This document shows positions 8,673-17,876 of a stretch of DNA of 63,372 bases, piece after piece (position 1 is the first letter of the stretch; the number at the start of each line of letters is the position of its first letter). The notes beneath the pieces were generated by a model. It was not told the DNA's origin. It ran no database searches and saw nothing but the letters and a program-made list of their open reading frames with translations. Location: NCBI GenBank assembly GCA_944389865.1, contig CALXNX010000006.1, positions 1 through 63,372 of the forward strand, given 5' to 3'. This DNA comes from an uncultured Succinivibrionaceae bacterium. Lineage in GTDB: Bacteria; Pseudomonadota; Gammaproteobacteria; Enterobacterales; Succinivibrionaceae. Both the position numbers and the translations under genes were made by a program.

Positions 8673-9767
8673 ATGGGTTTTAACTGCGGCATCGTCGGTC
8701 TGCCCAATGTGGGCAAATCCACCTTATTTAACGCCTTAACCAAAGCCGGGATCGCAGCCGAGAACTTTCCGTTCTGCACCATTGAACCCAATACCGGCAT
8801 CGTTCCGGTACCCGATCCGCGCTTAGACGCCATTGCCGCCATCGTACATCCGGCCAAAATTGTCCCGGCCGCGATGGAATTTGTGGATATTGCAGGCTTA
8901 GTGAAAGGGGCCTCCAAAGGCGAGGGGCTTGGCAATCAATTTTTAATGAACATCCGCGAGACGGACGCTATTGCCCATGTAGTGCGCTGCTTTGATGATC
9001 CCAACGTCATTCACGTCTCCGGCAAAGTCAATCCGGAGGACGACATCTCCGTCATCAACACCGAGCTGGCGCTTGCAGATCTTGATGTCTGCGAAAAGGC
9101 TTTAAACCGCTTGGGCAAACGCGCTAAAACCGGCGGCGATAAAGAAGCTGCCGCTGCCGTGAAGGTATTAGAGCGCTGTCTGCCGGCTTTAGAAGAAGGC
9201 CGGATGCTGCGCGAGCTGGAATTTACCCCGGAAGAGCGCGCGGCTTTAAAGAGCTTCAGCTTTTTGACTTTAAAGCCTGTAATGTATATTGCCAATGTGG
9301 CTGAAGACGGTTTTGAAAATAATCCGTACTTAGATCAGGTGCGAAAGATTGCCGAGCGCGAGCACTCGGTGACCGTACCGGTGTCTGCAGCCATTGAAGC
9401 CGATTTAGCCTCGATGGAAGAGGCCGATCGCGCCGAGTTTATGGAAAGCTTAGGCTTAACTGAACCGGGGCTTAACCGCGTGATCCGCGCCGGCTACAAG
9501 CTTTTAGGTCTGCAGACTTTCTTTACGGCAGGTCCCAAGGAAGTGCGCGCCTGGACCGTCAAGGTCGGCGCTACTGCGCCGCAGGCTGCCGGCAAAATCC
9601 ACTCAGACTTCGAACGCGGCTTTATTCGCGCCCAAACCATCGCTTACGCTGACTTTATCAAATACGGCGGGGAGAACGGCGCCAAGGAGGCCGGCAAACT
9701 GCGCTCTGAAGGCAAGGATTACATTGTGCAGGACGGCGATCTGTTCGAGTTCCTGTTCAACGTCTAA
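8673..9767 (+). CDS. ychF: Redox-regulated ATPase YchF (OBG family)
   Basis: YchF is a ribosome-associated P-loop NTPase that prefers ATP and is linked to oxidative stress and translation-start fidelity. The protein opens with [19 protein letters not shown] (Walker A), then [21 protein letters not shown], and ends with the TGS-type domain and the [13 protein letters not shown] tail. At 364 residues the length is standard. A strong AGGAGG lies within the end of pth, 9 bases before the ATG, so the two genes are translationally coupled. Confidence 0.96.
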   Translation: MGFNCGIVGLPNVGKSTLFNALTKAGIAAENFPFCTIEPNTGIVPVPDPRLDAIAAIVHPAKIVPAAMEFVDIAGLVKGASKGEGLGNQFLMNIRETDAIAHVVRCFDDPNVIHVSGKVNPEDDISVINTELALADLDVCEKALNRLGKRAKTGGDKEAAAAVKVLERCLPALEEGRMLRELEFTPEERAALKSFSFLTLKPVMYIANVAEDGFENNPYLDQVRKIAEREHSVTVPVSAAIEADLASMEEADRAEFMESLGLTEPGLNRVIRAGYKLLGLQTFFTAGPKEVRAWTVKVGATAPQAAGKIHSDFERGFIRAQTIAYADFIKYGGENGAKEAGKLRSEGKDYIVQDGDLFEFLFNV

Positions 9768-9774
9768 ATTTAGC

Positions 9775-9829
9775 GGGGCAGCGGCCGCTGCCCCGGCAGC
9801 AGAAACAGCCGGAATTTCACCGGCTGTTT
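9775..9829. terminator. Double hairpin terminator between ychF and uspE
   Basis: Two consecutive hairpins lie between the convergent genes. One is a 20-bp perfect palindrome (9775-9794). The second has arms AAACAGCCGG (803-812 of 9000) and CCGGCTGTTT (820-829), with A and T runs on either side, so it can stop transcription from both directions. Confidence 0.8.
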
Positions 9830-9860
9830 TATGCATATATCACCGTAAATTCGCCGCCCG

Positions 9861-10766
9861 CTATTCAAAATAAGGCGTGACGTCGTTGACGATGAAGATG
9901 TCGCCTAAGATCTGCTCCAGCACCAGTTCGCTGGCTGAGCTGTTCATCGGCGAGAGCAGTCCGGATTTGGCCGACGAGCCCATGCACACCATGCGCGCAT
10001 CTAAAGCTTTGCACAGCCGCGGGATCTCCTCATCCACCCGCCCCTGCACCACATGGGTATGCTCTATCGGCAGATGATGCTCCAGGGCAAAGACATCTAA
10101 GAAGCGCTGATGAATATCGCCGCGCGACTTAATCCCCGGCACCGCCGAGCCTAAGATCTTAGAGGGCGAGGTATTGCCGCCCATGTAGCCGCGATTGAGC
10201 GGCGACACGCAGTTGGCCACGTGAATTTCACCGTTGAACTCGTCGGCGAAGATCTTAGCGGCCTGGAACAGTACTTCATCGAGCTTCTTATCGTGATCAT
10301 CTTCCTCAAAATCGATGGCGAGCAGTATGACCTTATCAAGGCGCTGCGGCGCATTGGCGTCCTTAACCACGAGCAGCGGCACCTGAATGGTGCGCATCAC
10401 CTGGCTGTCTATGGTGCTGATGAAGAGATCTTTAATCTTATTGCGCTTATTGGCCGAAATAATGGCCATGGTGTACTGACCGTCTTTGGCTTCTTTAACA
10501 AAGGCTTCCGGGACATTTTTAGCACAGATGATGCGCGGAACGAAGTTTTTGATATTGGGGTGGCGCTTGGCCAGTACTAAAAGCTCGCGATTGACCTGCG
10601 CGGTCTGCGATTCCTTAGTCAGCTCATCAAAATCATTGATAATGCGGCAGGCTGTCACCTCAATATCCGGCATAAAGCGGGCAAACTCATTGGCCCGTTC
10701 CAGCGCCGGCTGGCTATCCCCGGGTTTTAACAGAACTAAGATCTTAAAGGTTTTGATTTTTTTCAT
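9861..10766 (-). CDS. uspE: Universal stress protein UspE-like (tandem Usp domains)
   Basis: This 301-residue cytosolic protein has two Usp domains in tandem, as in E. coli UspE (316 residues). The first runs from about residue 7 (KILVLLKPGDS) to LLVVKDAN (about 137). The second runs from KVILLAIDFEEDD to a C-terminal GDIFIVNDV. The nucleotide-loop-like MGSSAKSGLLSPMNSSASE lies near residue 265 in the second domain. Usp proteins act in stress survival and, for UspE, in motility and adhesion in E. coli. It stands alone, transcribed divergently from modF. Confidence 0.83.
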   Translation of the reverse strand: MKKIKTFKILVLLKPGDSQPALERANEFARFMPDIEVTACRIINDFDELTKESQTAQVNRELLVLAKRHPNIKNFVPRIICAKNVPEAFVKEAKDGQYTMAIISANKRNKIKDLFISTIDSQVMRTIQVPLLVVKDANAPQRLDKVILLAIDFEEDDHDKKLDEVLFQAAKIFADEFNGEIHVANCVSPLNRGYMGGNTSPSKILGSAVPGIKSRGDIHQRFLDVFALEHHLPIEHTHVVQGRVDEEIPRLCKALDARMVCMGSSAKSGLLSPMNSSASELVLEQILGDIFIVNDVTPYFE

Positions 10767-11001
10767 GATGCATCCTTAAGCTTGCGCGCTGCGTGCTATG
10801 ATCCCACATTAAAATTTAGTTAAAAATTAACTGCAGCGGTAACTTTAATGGTGAAAATTGCTCAGACCATCACAAAACACCCGCTCTTTTTCTCAAACTT
10901 TTGATGAAGCGCAGATTTTGCCTGAGCCTGAAAACTCACCCCCTGCAGCCCTCTGCCGGCTCGTGGCGCTGCCTGACCGGCGCTGTTTTCAGTGAGCGTA
11001 T

Positions 11002-12450
11002 ATGATTACTTTTGACCAAGCGGTATTCCGCCTGAGCGACAAGCTGCAGGTCACCATACCTTCTTTGCAACTCCGTCCCCATGATTTAATCGTCTTAATC
11101 GGCCAGAACGGCAGCGGCAAGTCCGTCGTTGCCCGCGCCGTAGCCGGTGAACTGCCTTTAATTTCCGGCTCAGCCCCGCAGCATGTGCATGCAGAACTTG
11201 TTTCTTTTGAAAAGCAGCAGCAGCTCTTTGAAGCCGACTATGACATGCGCAATACCGATAACGGCACAGCCAAAGATGAAATCGGCATTACCGCCGCCGA
11301 TCTTTTAACCGGCATGGATCCTAAGAGCGTCAGTGAGGCCATTGCAGCCTTACACGCCGGCCTCCTGATTCAGCGCCCCATCCGCACCCTGTCAGGCGGT
11401 GAAGGCCGCAGGATTTTATTGATTAAGGCCTTAGGCGCCAAGCCGGATCTGCTGGTGTTTGATACCCCGTTCGATGCCCTCGATGTGCAGACGCGCGCCG
11501 ACCTGCTGGAAATCATCTCCTACGTGCACAAAAACTACGCGCTGCCGATTGTGCTCATCGTCAACCGCCCGGATGAGATCCCGGCTGATCTCACCGCTTT
11601 AGGCATCATCTCCGATCTCTCCATCACCAAGCTCGATTCCCGCGAGATCATCGAGCAGGATGAAGAAGCCCGCGCCCTGCTCTACTGCGGCGCTCTCCCT
11701 CAGGTCGAGCTGCCTAAGGCCCCGGCCAAATTGGCCTTAATGCCCATCAAGGACGGCCCGGTGGTGCAGTTAAAGCATGTGAATATCACTTACGCCCGCC
11801 CGGTACTGCAGGATCTGAACTTTACGGTAAATCCCGGCGAACACTGGCAGATCACCGGACCCAACGGGGCTGGAAAATCCACTTTACTGTCCTTAATTAC
11901 CGGCGATAACCCGCTGGTTTACGCCAATGACGTCACTGTCTTCGGCATCAAGCGCGGCTCGGGCGAGAGCATTTGGGATATTAAGAAGTATTACGGCTAT
12001 GTGTCCGGGTCCCTGCATCTGGACTACCGCGTCTCTGCGCCGGTGATTAATGTGGTGCTGTCCGGCTTCTACGACTCCATCGGCCTGTATCAGCGCCCGG
12101 GCGATGAGGAATTGAAGCTGGCGCGGCAGTGGCTCAAGCTGATTGGCCTTAGCGATAAGGAGCATCAGTCCTTTAAGACCTTATCCTTTGGGCAGCAGAG
12201 ACTGCTGCTGATTGTCCGCGCATTGGTGAAGAATCCGCCGCTTTTAATTTTAGACGAGCCGCTGCAGGGGCTGGACGCCTTCGGCCGCGCCCTGGTGCGC
12301 GCCTTTATTACCTATATCATGGAGCACGGGCGCACCTCGGTACTCTTTGTCTCCCACCATCAGGAAGATGCCCCGCAGGGCATCACGCATCGCTTAAGCT
12401 TTGTGCCCGCAGGCGGCGGCAATTACACCGTGGTGCAGGAAAAGCTTTAA
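11002..12450 (+). CDS. modF: ModF-like ATPase with two ABC domains
   Basis: This 482-residue soluble protein has two ABC ATPase domains and no membrane segment. Domain 1 has Walker A GQNGSGKSVVAR (about residue 34) and signature LSGGEGRR. Domain 2 has Walker A GPNGAGKSTLLS (about residue 288), signature LSFGQQRLLL and Walker B LLILDEPLQGLD. The N-terminus (TFDQAVFRLSDK) resembles E. coli ModF, a molybdate-associated ATPase of unclear role. No modABC genes are nearby, so molybdate involvement is inferred from homology only. It converges on proA with a 13-bp gap. Confidence 0.82.
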   Translation: MITFDQAVFRLSDKLQVTIPSLQLRPHDLIVLIGQNGSGKSVVARAVAGELPLISGSAPQHVHAELVSFEKQQQLFEADYDMRNTDNGTAKDEIGITAADLLTGMDPKSVSEAIAALHAGLLIQRPIRTLSGGEGRRILLIKALGAKPDLLVFDTPFDALDVQTRADLLEIISYVHKNYALPIVLIVNRPDEIPADLTALGIISDLSITKLDSREIIEQDEEARALLYCGALPQVELPKAPAKLALMPIKDGPVVQLKHVNITYARPVLQDLNFTVNPGEHWQITGPNGAGKSTLLSLITGDNPLVYANDVTVFGIKRGSGESIWDIKKYYGYVSGSLHLDYRVSAPVINVVLSGFYDSIGLYQRPGDEELKLARQWLKLIGLSDKEHQSFKTLSFGQQRLLLIVRALVKNPPLLILDEPLQGLDAFGRALVRAFITYIMEHGRTSVLFVSHHQEDAPQGITHRLSFVPAGGGNYTVVQEKL

Positions 12451-12463
12451 GCTCAGGCCCCTG

Positions 12464-13726
12464 TTAAGCTCTGCAGAGGTAATCGCCGCTGCAGACATAT
12501 TGATAGGTGGTAAGCTCGGTCAGCGCCATAGGGCCGCGGGCATGGAGCTTCTGCGTCGAGATGGCCACCTCAGCTCCGAGGCCGAACTGCCCGCCGTCGG
12601 TGAAGCGGGTAGAGGCATTGACGTAGACGCAGGCTGAGGGAGCCCCGCGCACAAAAGTCTGCGCCTCGTTTAAATCGCTCGTTAAAATGGAGTCTGAGTG
12701 CTGCGCATGATGCGCTCTTAAATGCTCCAAAGCCGCGTTCACATCACGCACCGGGGCAATGTTCATTGCAGGGGACAGCCACTCGCGATCAAAATCCTCA
12801 GGCGATCCTGCCGCTAAATAAGGATAATTGAGATCTGCAAGCGCAGTTAAGCAGCTGCCGTGCGCGTGCACTTGAATGTGATGCTCGGCAAGCTGCGCGC
12901 TCAGGCGCTGGCACAATTCACCGACCACAGGTTCGGCAATCAAGAGCGTATCCAGGGCGTTGCAGGCCGAGGGCTTCTGCACCTTGGCGTTGATGATAAG
13001 CGGCACCGCCTTTTTCAGATCGGCGCTGGGAGCGGCGTAGATATGCGAGACGCCGAAGCCGCCGATGATCACCGGAATGGCCGAATTGGCCTGACAGAAG
13101 CGATGCAGCTGCTCGCCGCCGCGCGGGATGATCACGTCGATGTACTGATCCTGCTGGAGCATTTCCATGACGTCCTCGCGCCTGGTGCTCTTTAAAAAGC
13201 TCACGGTATAGGGATCAAGCCCCTGCTTTAACAGCCCCTCGCGCACAATCTGATAGAGCTTGAGGTTAGTGCAGATGGCCTCCGAGCCGCCGCGCAGCAC
13301 GCAGGCATTGCCGGCCTTAAGACAGAGCGCTGCAATATCGATGGTAACATTGGGACGGGCCTCGTAAATCACGCCGATAAGCCCTAAGGGCACGCGCTTT
13401 TTGAGGATATTCAGACCAGAGGGTACAGTATGGCCCTCGCAGATCTCGCCCACCGGATCACTTAAGGCCGCCACCTGCCGCACGCCTGCCACCATTTCAG
13501 CAAAGCGCGCCGGGGTGAGTTTTAAACGATCAATGAGGGCCGGAGCCAGTCCCTTTTCGGCCGCCGCCTGCACATCAGCCTGATTGGCGGCTTTAATTTC
13601 TTCCTGCTCTGCTTCCAAACGCGCCGCTAAGGTGAGCAGAAATTTATTTTTCTGCGCCGTGCTCAGCTGCGCTGCCTGAAAGGATGCCGCATGCGCCTTG
13701 CGGCAGATGTCTGCAATATTATCCAT
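12464..13726 (-). CDS. proA: Gamma-glutamyl phosphate reductase
   Basis: ProA reduces gamma-glutamyl phosphate to glutamate semialdehyde, the second step of proline synthesis. The aldehyde-dehydrogenase fold is shown by PLGLIGVIYEARPNVTID, CLKAGNACVLRGGSEA, and the catalytic cysteine in KPSACNALDTLL. The C-terminus has TRFTDGGQFGLGAEVAIST. I chose the ATG at 13726 because AGGAG lies 5 bases upstream. A GTG two codons earlier would overlap that site. It follows proB by 8 bp, so the two form a proBA operon. Confidence 0.95.
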   Translation of the reverse strand: MDNIADICRKAHAASFQAAQLSTAQKNKFLLTLAARLEAEQEEIKAANQADVQAAAEKGLAPALIDRLKLTPARFAEMVAGVRQVAALSDPVGEICEGHTVPSGLNILKKRVPLGLIGVIYEARPNVTIDIAALCLKAGNACVLRGGSEAICTNLKLYQIVREGLLKQGLDPYTVSFLKSTRREDVMEMLQQDQYIDVIIPRGGEQLHRFCQANSAIPVIIGGFGVSHIYAAPSADLKKAVPLIINAKVQKPSACNALDTLLIAEPVVGELCQRLSAQLAEHHIQVHAHGSCLTALADLNYPYLAAGSPEDFDREWLSPAMNIAPVRDVNAALEHLRAHHAQHSDSILTSDLNEAQTFVRGAPSACVYVNASTRFTDGGQFGLGAEVAISTQKLHARGPMALTELTTYQYVCSGDYLCRA

Positions 13727-13734
13727 AAGCACTC

Positions 13735-14859
13735 CTAGAGCCGCACCAGATCATCGCGGTGAACCGCCGCCGCGCCGTGCGAATATCCTAATACAGCCTC
13801 AATCTCCTCTGAACGCCGTCCCTTAATTTGGTTCAGCTCTGAGGAGCTGTAGCGGGCAATGCCGCGCGCCAGCACCCGGCCTTGGGCATCGGCAATGGCT
13901 ACCACTGCGCCGCGCGGGAAGTCGCCTGCTGCCGCACTGATGCCGGATGGCAGCAGACTTGAGCCCTGGGCCGTTATTGCCTGCGCCGCCCCCGCATCGA
14001 CAGTTAAAGTACCGCTGACGCGCGTCGCGCTCTGCAGCCATAATTTGCGCGCGTGCTGAGCCCTGCTCTGCGGCACAAAGCGCGTGCATTCGCCCTTGCC
14101 GTTCACTAAATCCACCAGGACGGTCGGATCGCGGCCTGAGGCAATGATAAGCTCAATGCCCGCCGCGCAGGCGGTTTTAGCCGCCTGCACCTTGGTGCTC
14201 ATGCCGCCGGTGCCTTGGGCGCTGCCCGCCCCGCCGGCCAGCGCAATTATCCGGTCGTCAATGTCCTCAACGCGCTCGATAAGCTTTGCATCAGGATTAG
14301 TCCGCGGATCGGCTGAATACAGGCCCTTTTGATCGGTAAGCAGAACGATGAGATCAGCTGCACACAAAAGACCGGTTAAAGCTGCCAGATTATCATTATC
14401 CCCGACCCGAATTTCCTGCGTAGATACCGCGTCATTTTCATTGATGACCGGCACGATCCCGTGCTCCAGCAGCGCCTCTAAAGCATCGCGGGCATTTAAA
14501 AAGCGCTCGCGGCTTTCCAAATCGGCCCGGGTGAGCAGGATCTGACCTATCTTGATGTCATAGATATCAAACAGACTTTCCCACATTTCAATCAAGCGCC
14601 CCTGTCCGACGGAGGCCAGCAGCTGCTTGGAGCTTAAGGTCGGCGGCAGCGCCGGATCATTTAAGCGCTCGCGCCCGGCCGCCATGGCTCCGGAGGAAAC
14701 GACTGCCACCTGATGCCCTTGAGCGCGCAGCTGCGCTGCGGCCCGTACAATCTCCAGCATCTGGGCGCGGTTTAAATGCCGGCTGCCGCAGGTTAAGGTG
14801 CTGGTGCCTAATTTAATTACGATGCGCAGGCCTCTGCCTGCTTTCTCCTGCACGCTCAT
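13735..14859 (-). CDS. proB: Glutamate 5-kinase
   Basis: ProB phosphorylates glutamate at the gamma-carboxyl group, the first and feedback-controlled step of proline synthesis. Residues 1-260 form the amino-acid kinase domain (VIKLGTSTLT, VVSSGAMAAG, VINENDAVST, GDNDNLAA, GTGGMSTKVQAAK). The C-terminal PUA domain (about 275-370) includes FPRGAVVAIAD and RYSSSELNQIKGRRSEEI. The two-domain 374-residue form is typical of gammaproteobacteria. It is the first gene of proBA. Confidence 0.95.
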   Translation of the reverse strand: MSVQEKAGRGLRIVIKLGTSTLTCGSRHLNRAQMLEIVRAAAQLRAQGHQVAVVSSGAMAAGRERLNDPALPPTLSSKQLLASVGQGRLIEMWESLFDIYDIKIGQILLTRADLESRERFLNARDALEALLEHGIVPVINENDAVSTQEIRVGDNDNLAALTGLLCAADLIVLLTDQKGLYSADPRTNPDAKLIERVEDIDDRIIALAGGAGSAQGTGGMSTKVQAAKTACAAGIELIIASGRDPTVLVDLVNGKGECTRFVPQSRAQHARKLWLQSATRVSGTLTVDAGAAQAITAQGSSLLPSGISAAAGDFPRGAVVAIADAQGRVLARGIARYSSSELNQIKGRRSEEIEAVLGYSHGAAAVHRDDLVRL

Positions 14860-14886
14860 GCTTTATGCGCCATCCTGTTCTACTGT

Positions 14887-16146
14887 TTAGTTAAAATGGG
14901 CGGTAAAAAAGTCCACTATCTGCTGCATTAAGGCAAAGCTGCCGTGACTGAAGCTGCCGCCGCCTTCAACAACATTCACATCCTTAAAGCTGCGCTCAAT
15001 TAAGTCCACATCCTCACTGCTCAAGCCCCGGCTCCGGGGCTTCAGGCACCAGAGCGGAGTGCGGCCTTTGCTGGATACGGACAGCAGCCCCTGTTTTTTG
15101 AGCGATAAGATCTGCACCTGCGGCACCAGGGTATCCCAATGGGAAGCATCTAAATCCATGCGGTTGGCAAAAGAGGAGCGCAGGCACAAAGGTACATTTT
15201 TTAAAGCCTCAGCGTGCACAAAGACGCTGTCAATCAAAGGCGCCGCTAAAGCCGCAGCTTTAATCAGCCCGGGCTCTAAGATGCACAGACGCAGGCCTAG
15301 GGCCGCGCCGACGCCGCGGGTATAGAGGCCGATATTCTCCCCGTCGATAAAGGGCAGACCCTTTAAATGCAGCACCGCTTCCTTTAAATAATCCGAGCTC
15401 TGCGTCTCCAATTTTAACTGGGAGCAGTTGCCCTGCCCGGGCATTTCCAAAACCATCACCGCTATACCCTGAGGTCTTAAATAGTCATTAAAGAAGCGAT
15501 AGAAATCGGTACAGCTCTGCTCGTAGGTTCCCAGCACAATGACGCAGGGATGGACGGAGGTATTATCCGGACTGTGCAGATAGGCGCTGATCTTCTGGTC
15601 CTGGTAGGTAAAGCTCTCCTCGCTGTAGTAGCCGCATAAGGATGAGGCCTTAAAGATCTCACGGTAATTGCGCCGGCACAGCAAAGCTGACTGCTCAGCT
15701 AAGGTGTCCCCCTTTAAATAAGGGTAAGCCGCGATGGCGTAATAGCGCGAGGCCATGCGGTAATGATGCGCGCGTCGCTCCGGATCAACCGTTTCTGCGG
15801 CCATATTGACGCGCTTTTGGGCAATGGTATTGAACTCGTAGATCCAATTGCCCGGGCCGTATTCATCGACGGTATCGAGGCAGGATTGACGGGTGCGCTT
15901 ATTGCCTGAAGCAGCGATCTGCGCCAGGGCCTCATCAATGTCCAGGAGATTGCCGCCCAGCCAGGTCCAGTAAAAACGGTTAACCGGCCGATACCAATGG
16001 GGCTGAAAGCCAAAATGGATCTGATGGTCATAATCTATATCCGGCAGCGGGCAGCCGGAATTGGAGATCAGCGAGGTCTCCAGCGTGGTGCGCTGGGGCT
16101 TGAATAAAACTTCAGATAAATTCTGCGACAGCTGCTCTGCGGTCAT
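14887..16146 (-). CDS. frsA: FrsA/YafA family alpha/beta-hydrolase-fold protein
   Basis: FrsA (fermentation-respiration switch) binds unphosphorylated enzyme IIA-Glc in E. coli. The match runs end to end: the N-terminal NLSEVLFKPQ, HWYRPVNRFYWTW, GNWIYEF, IAAYPYLKGDTLAEQ, and a C-terminal hydrolase-like domain with CVIVLGTYEQSCTDFYRFF. The position of the hydrolase nucleophile reads TRGVGAALG, without a serine. E. coli FrsA also lacks one there. At 419 residues the length matches. It lies 27 bp upstream of proB on the same strand, so it may be cotranscribed with proBA. Confidence 0.85.
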   Translation of the reverse strand: MTAEQLSQNLSEVLFKPQRTTLETSLISNSGCPLPDIDYDHQIHFGFQPHWYRPVNRFYWTWLGGNLLDIDEALAQIAASGNKRTRQSCLDTVDEYGPGNWIYEFNTIAQKRVNMAAETVDPERRAHHYRMASRYYAIAAYPYLKGDTLAEQSALLCRRNYREIFKASSLCGYYSEESFTYQDQKISAYLHSPDNTSVHPCVIVLGTYEQSCTDFYRFFNDYLRPQGIAVMVLEMPGQGNCSQLKLETQSSDYLKEAVLHLKGLPFIDGENIGLYTRGVGAALGLRLCILEPGLIKAAALAAPLIDSVFVHAEALKNVPLCLRSSFANRMDLDASHWDTLVPQVQILSLKKQGLLSVSSKGRTPLWCLKPRSRGLSSEDVDLIERSFKDVNVVEGGGSFSHGSFALMQQIVDFFTAHFN

Positions 16147-16252
16147 GACATATCCTCAAACGCCCGGGGCTAAAGTTTAATTGTGCCACAGGACGCCTTG
16201 AAGATCTGCGCCTTTGTCGGCGTTTTTGGCCCTCTGCGCGCTTAATGTCTCT

Positions 16253-16258
16253 ATAATC
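16253..16258 (+). promoter_or_regulatory. Candidate -10 element of the ZIP transporter gene
   Basis: TATAAT lies 27 bp before the start of the ZIP gene. GAGGAG at about 16270 is its ribosome-binding site. No clear -35 hexamer is seen at the right spacing. Confidence 0.4.
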
Positions 16259-16284
16259 TCTCTAAGATAAAGAGGAGATTTAAT

Positions 16285-17070
16285 ATGTTAAGCCCGATGC
16301 TGTATGCCTTAAGCGGCACGCTGTTCACCTTTGTCATGACCGCGGCGGGAGCTGCCTGCGTCTTTTGCTTTAAAGACCGGCCGCAGGCAAAGCTTACCAA
16401 GCTCTCCTTAGGGGCAGCCGCTGGGATCATGCTGGCCGCAGCGGTGTGGTCTCTCCTGCTGCCGGCCATGGAAGAGGCTGCGGCGCTGGGACTTGCGCCG
16501 GAGCTGCCGGCAGCAGGCGGCTTTATTTTAGGCGTCGGCTTTTTAATGCTGCTGGACAGCCTTACCCCGCATCTGCACTTAAATGCCGCTGTACCCGAAG
16601 GGCCGCACACTGCCTTAAGCCGCGCAGCCCTGCTCTTTTTGGCCGTCACCATCCACAATATCCCTGAAGGCATGGCCGTAGGCATTTCCTGCGCCGCTGC
16701 GGCCGGATCGAATCTTGAGGCAGGCCCGAGCTTTGCAGTAGCCTTAGGCATGGGCCTGCAGAATGTCCCGGAAGGAGCGGCGGTTACGCTGCCGCTGATG
16801 GCCGCGGGCGTGAAACGCGCTAAAGCCTTCGGCTTAGGCGTCCTGTCAGGACTGGCCGAGCCTGCCGCCGCCGTTCTCACCGTTTTGGCTGCCGCAGGCT
16901 TCAGCTCCATCCTGCCGTGGCTTTTGGCCTTTGCAGCCGGCGCCATGCTCTATGTAGTAGTGGAAGAGCTCATCCCTGAAGCGCGCCTGGGCGAGCACAG
17001 CAACGCCGGAGCTCTGGCGGTTTTAGGGGGTTTTGTGCTGATGATGAGCCTTGACAGCATTTTGAGCTAA
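16285..17070 (+). CDS. ZIP-family metal transporter
   Basis: This is an inner-membrane protein of 261 residues with about eight hydrophobic segments. The ZIP metal-site motifs are present: HNIPEGMAVG in transmembrane 4, QNVPEGAAV in transmembrane 5, and EELIPEA near the end. A histidine-containing loop (LTPHLHLNA) lies between segments 3 and 4. Family members import zinc and other divalent metals (ZupT type); the substrate here cannot be told. It is divergent from frsA. Confidence 0.85.
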   Translation: MLSPMLYALSGTLFTFVMTAAGAACVFCFKDRPQAKLTKLSLGAAAGIMLAAAVWSLLLPAMEEAAALGLAPELPAAGGFILGVGFLMLLDSLTPHLHLNAAVPEGPHTALSRAALLFLAVTIHNIPEGMAVGISCAAAAGSNLEAGPSFAVALGMGLQNVPEGAAVTLPLMAAGVKRAKAFGLGVLSGLAEPAAAVLTVLAAAGFSSILPWLLAFAAGAMLYVVVEELIPEARLGEHSNAGALAVLGGFVLMMSLDSILS

Positions 17071-17876
17071 AACTTTCCCACCGCAAATTTCCCACCACTG
17101 CCAGCCCTGCATCGTCAGGGCTGAAATTTATGCGCGTAGATTCTGCGCGCTTGCGGATCTTTTTTCCTTTAAAATCAGTGAAACATCTCATTACCCACTG
17201 CAGGTCTTAATTTCAGGCATGAAAATCAAGGCTTGGGGATAAAAATATTTTTCCCACCGATCCGGATTGGGGGAAGATCTTGTGGGAAATTTTGGGGGTT
17301 TGCCTTAAATCCGTGGGAAAACACCTCATCAGACCTGTGGGAATCTTTATTTCCAGTCCAGCATCTCCTCGGAAAGACCAGTTTAAAGCGGTGAAGAAAA
17401 ATATTTTTATTCTTTAAATCAAACTATTATTTTACAAATACGATAGATAAGCGCTTTTTTCGGACTTGACAGCAGGATTAGGGGGAAAACAGCTTTCCGC
17501 ATCTTCCGCCTGCGCGGGCCTCTTGAGGTTAAACTGCTCTGCTGAGGCTTTAATTTATCGGGGAAATGCCCCGCTCCTGCCCGCAAAAGAGCATTTGTCT
17601 CCGCACTTTCGTGATCAGGTTCGCAATTTTCAAGGCTGAAACTGCAAGCCTCTAATTTTTACGCCTGGGTTTTCCCAAAGAGATCGGTGGGAACCTGGAG
17701 GAAAGCCCGGGGAAAATAGATTGTGACCCTGTACCCAAAAATGAGCTGCCCGTCATGTCGGCACTGCAGCGGCGCGTATAATGGCAAAATGCGCCGCATT
17801 AAAACCTCGCGGCATTAAAGCTATAAACATATAGTTATAACCAGATCCCCGCTCTGAGGTTTCACAGGAAGCAGAT
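17071..17876. repeat. Non-coding region with dispersed TTTCCCACC / GTGGGAA motifs
   Basis: This 800-bp gap has no supported gene. TTTCCCACC occurs at 17074, 17088 and 17250. Its complement occurs as GTGGGAAA at 17282 and 17313, GTGGGAAT at 17337 and GGTGGGAA at 17686. There is also a near-copy, TTTCCCAAA, at 17671. The AT-rich block 17395-17450 and a TATAAT near 17777 could belong to the promoter of the kinase gene that follows. The repeats look like binding sites for an unidentified protein. Confidence 0.6.
17102..17123 (+). terminator. Terminator-like hairpin after the ZIP gene
   Basis: Arms CAGCCCTG and CAGGGCTG with a 6-base loop lie 31 bp after the stop and are followed by an AT-rich run. 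Confidence 0.6.

Noticed and set aside
16251..16946. A 231-codon minus-strand frame opposite the ZIP transporter
   Set aside because: It is low-complexity Ala/Pro/Lys sequence produced by the complement of hydrophobic codons.
17071..17876. Repeat-rich gap considered as oriC or an MraZ operator
   Set aside because: There are no DnaA boxes (TTATCCACA) or typical neighbours, and the TGGGA units are not at the regular close spacing of MraZ boxes.
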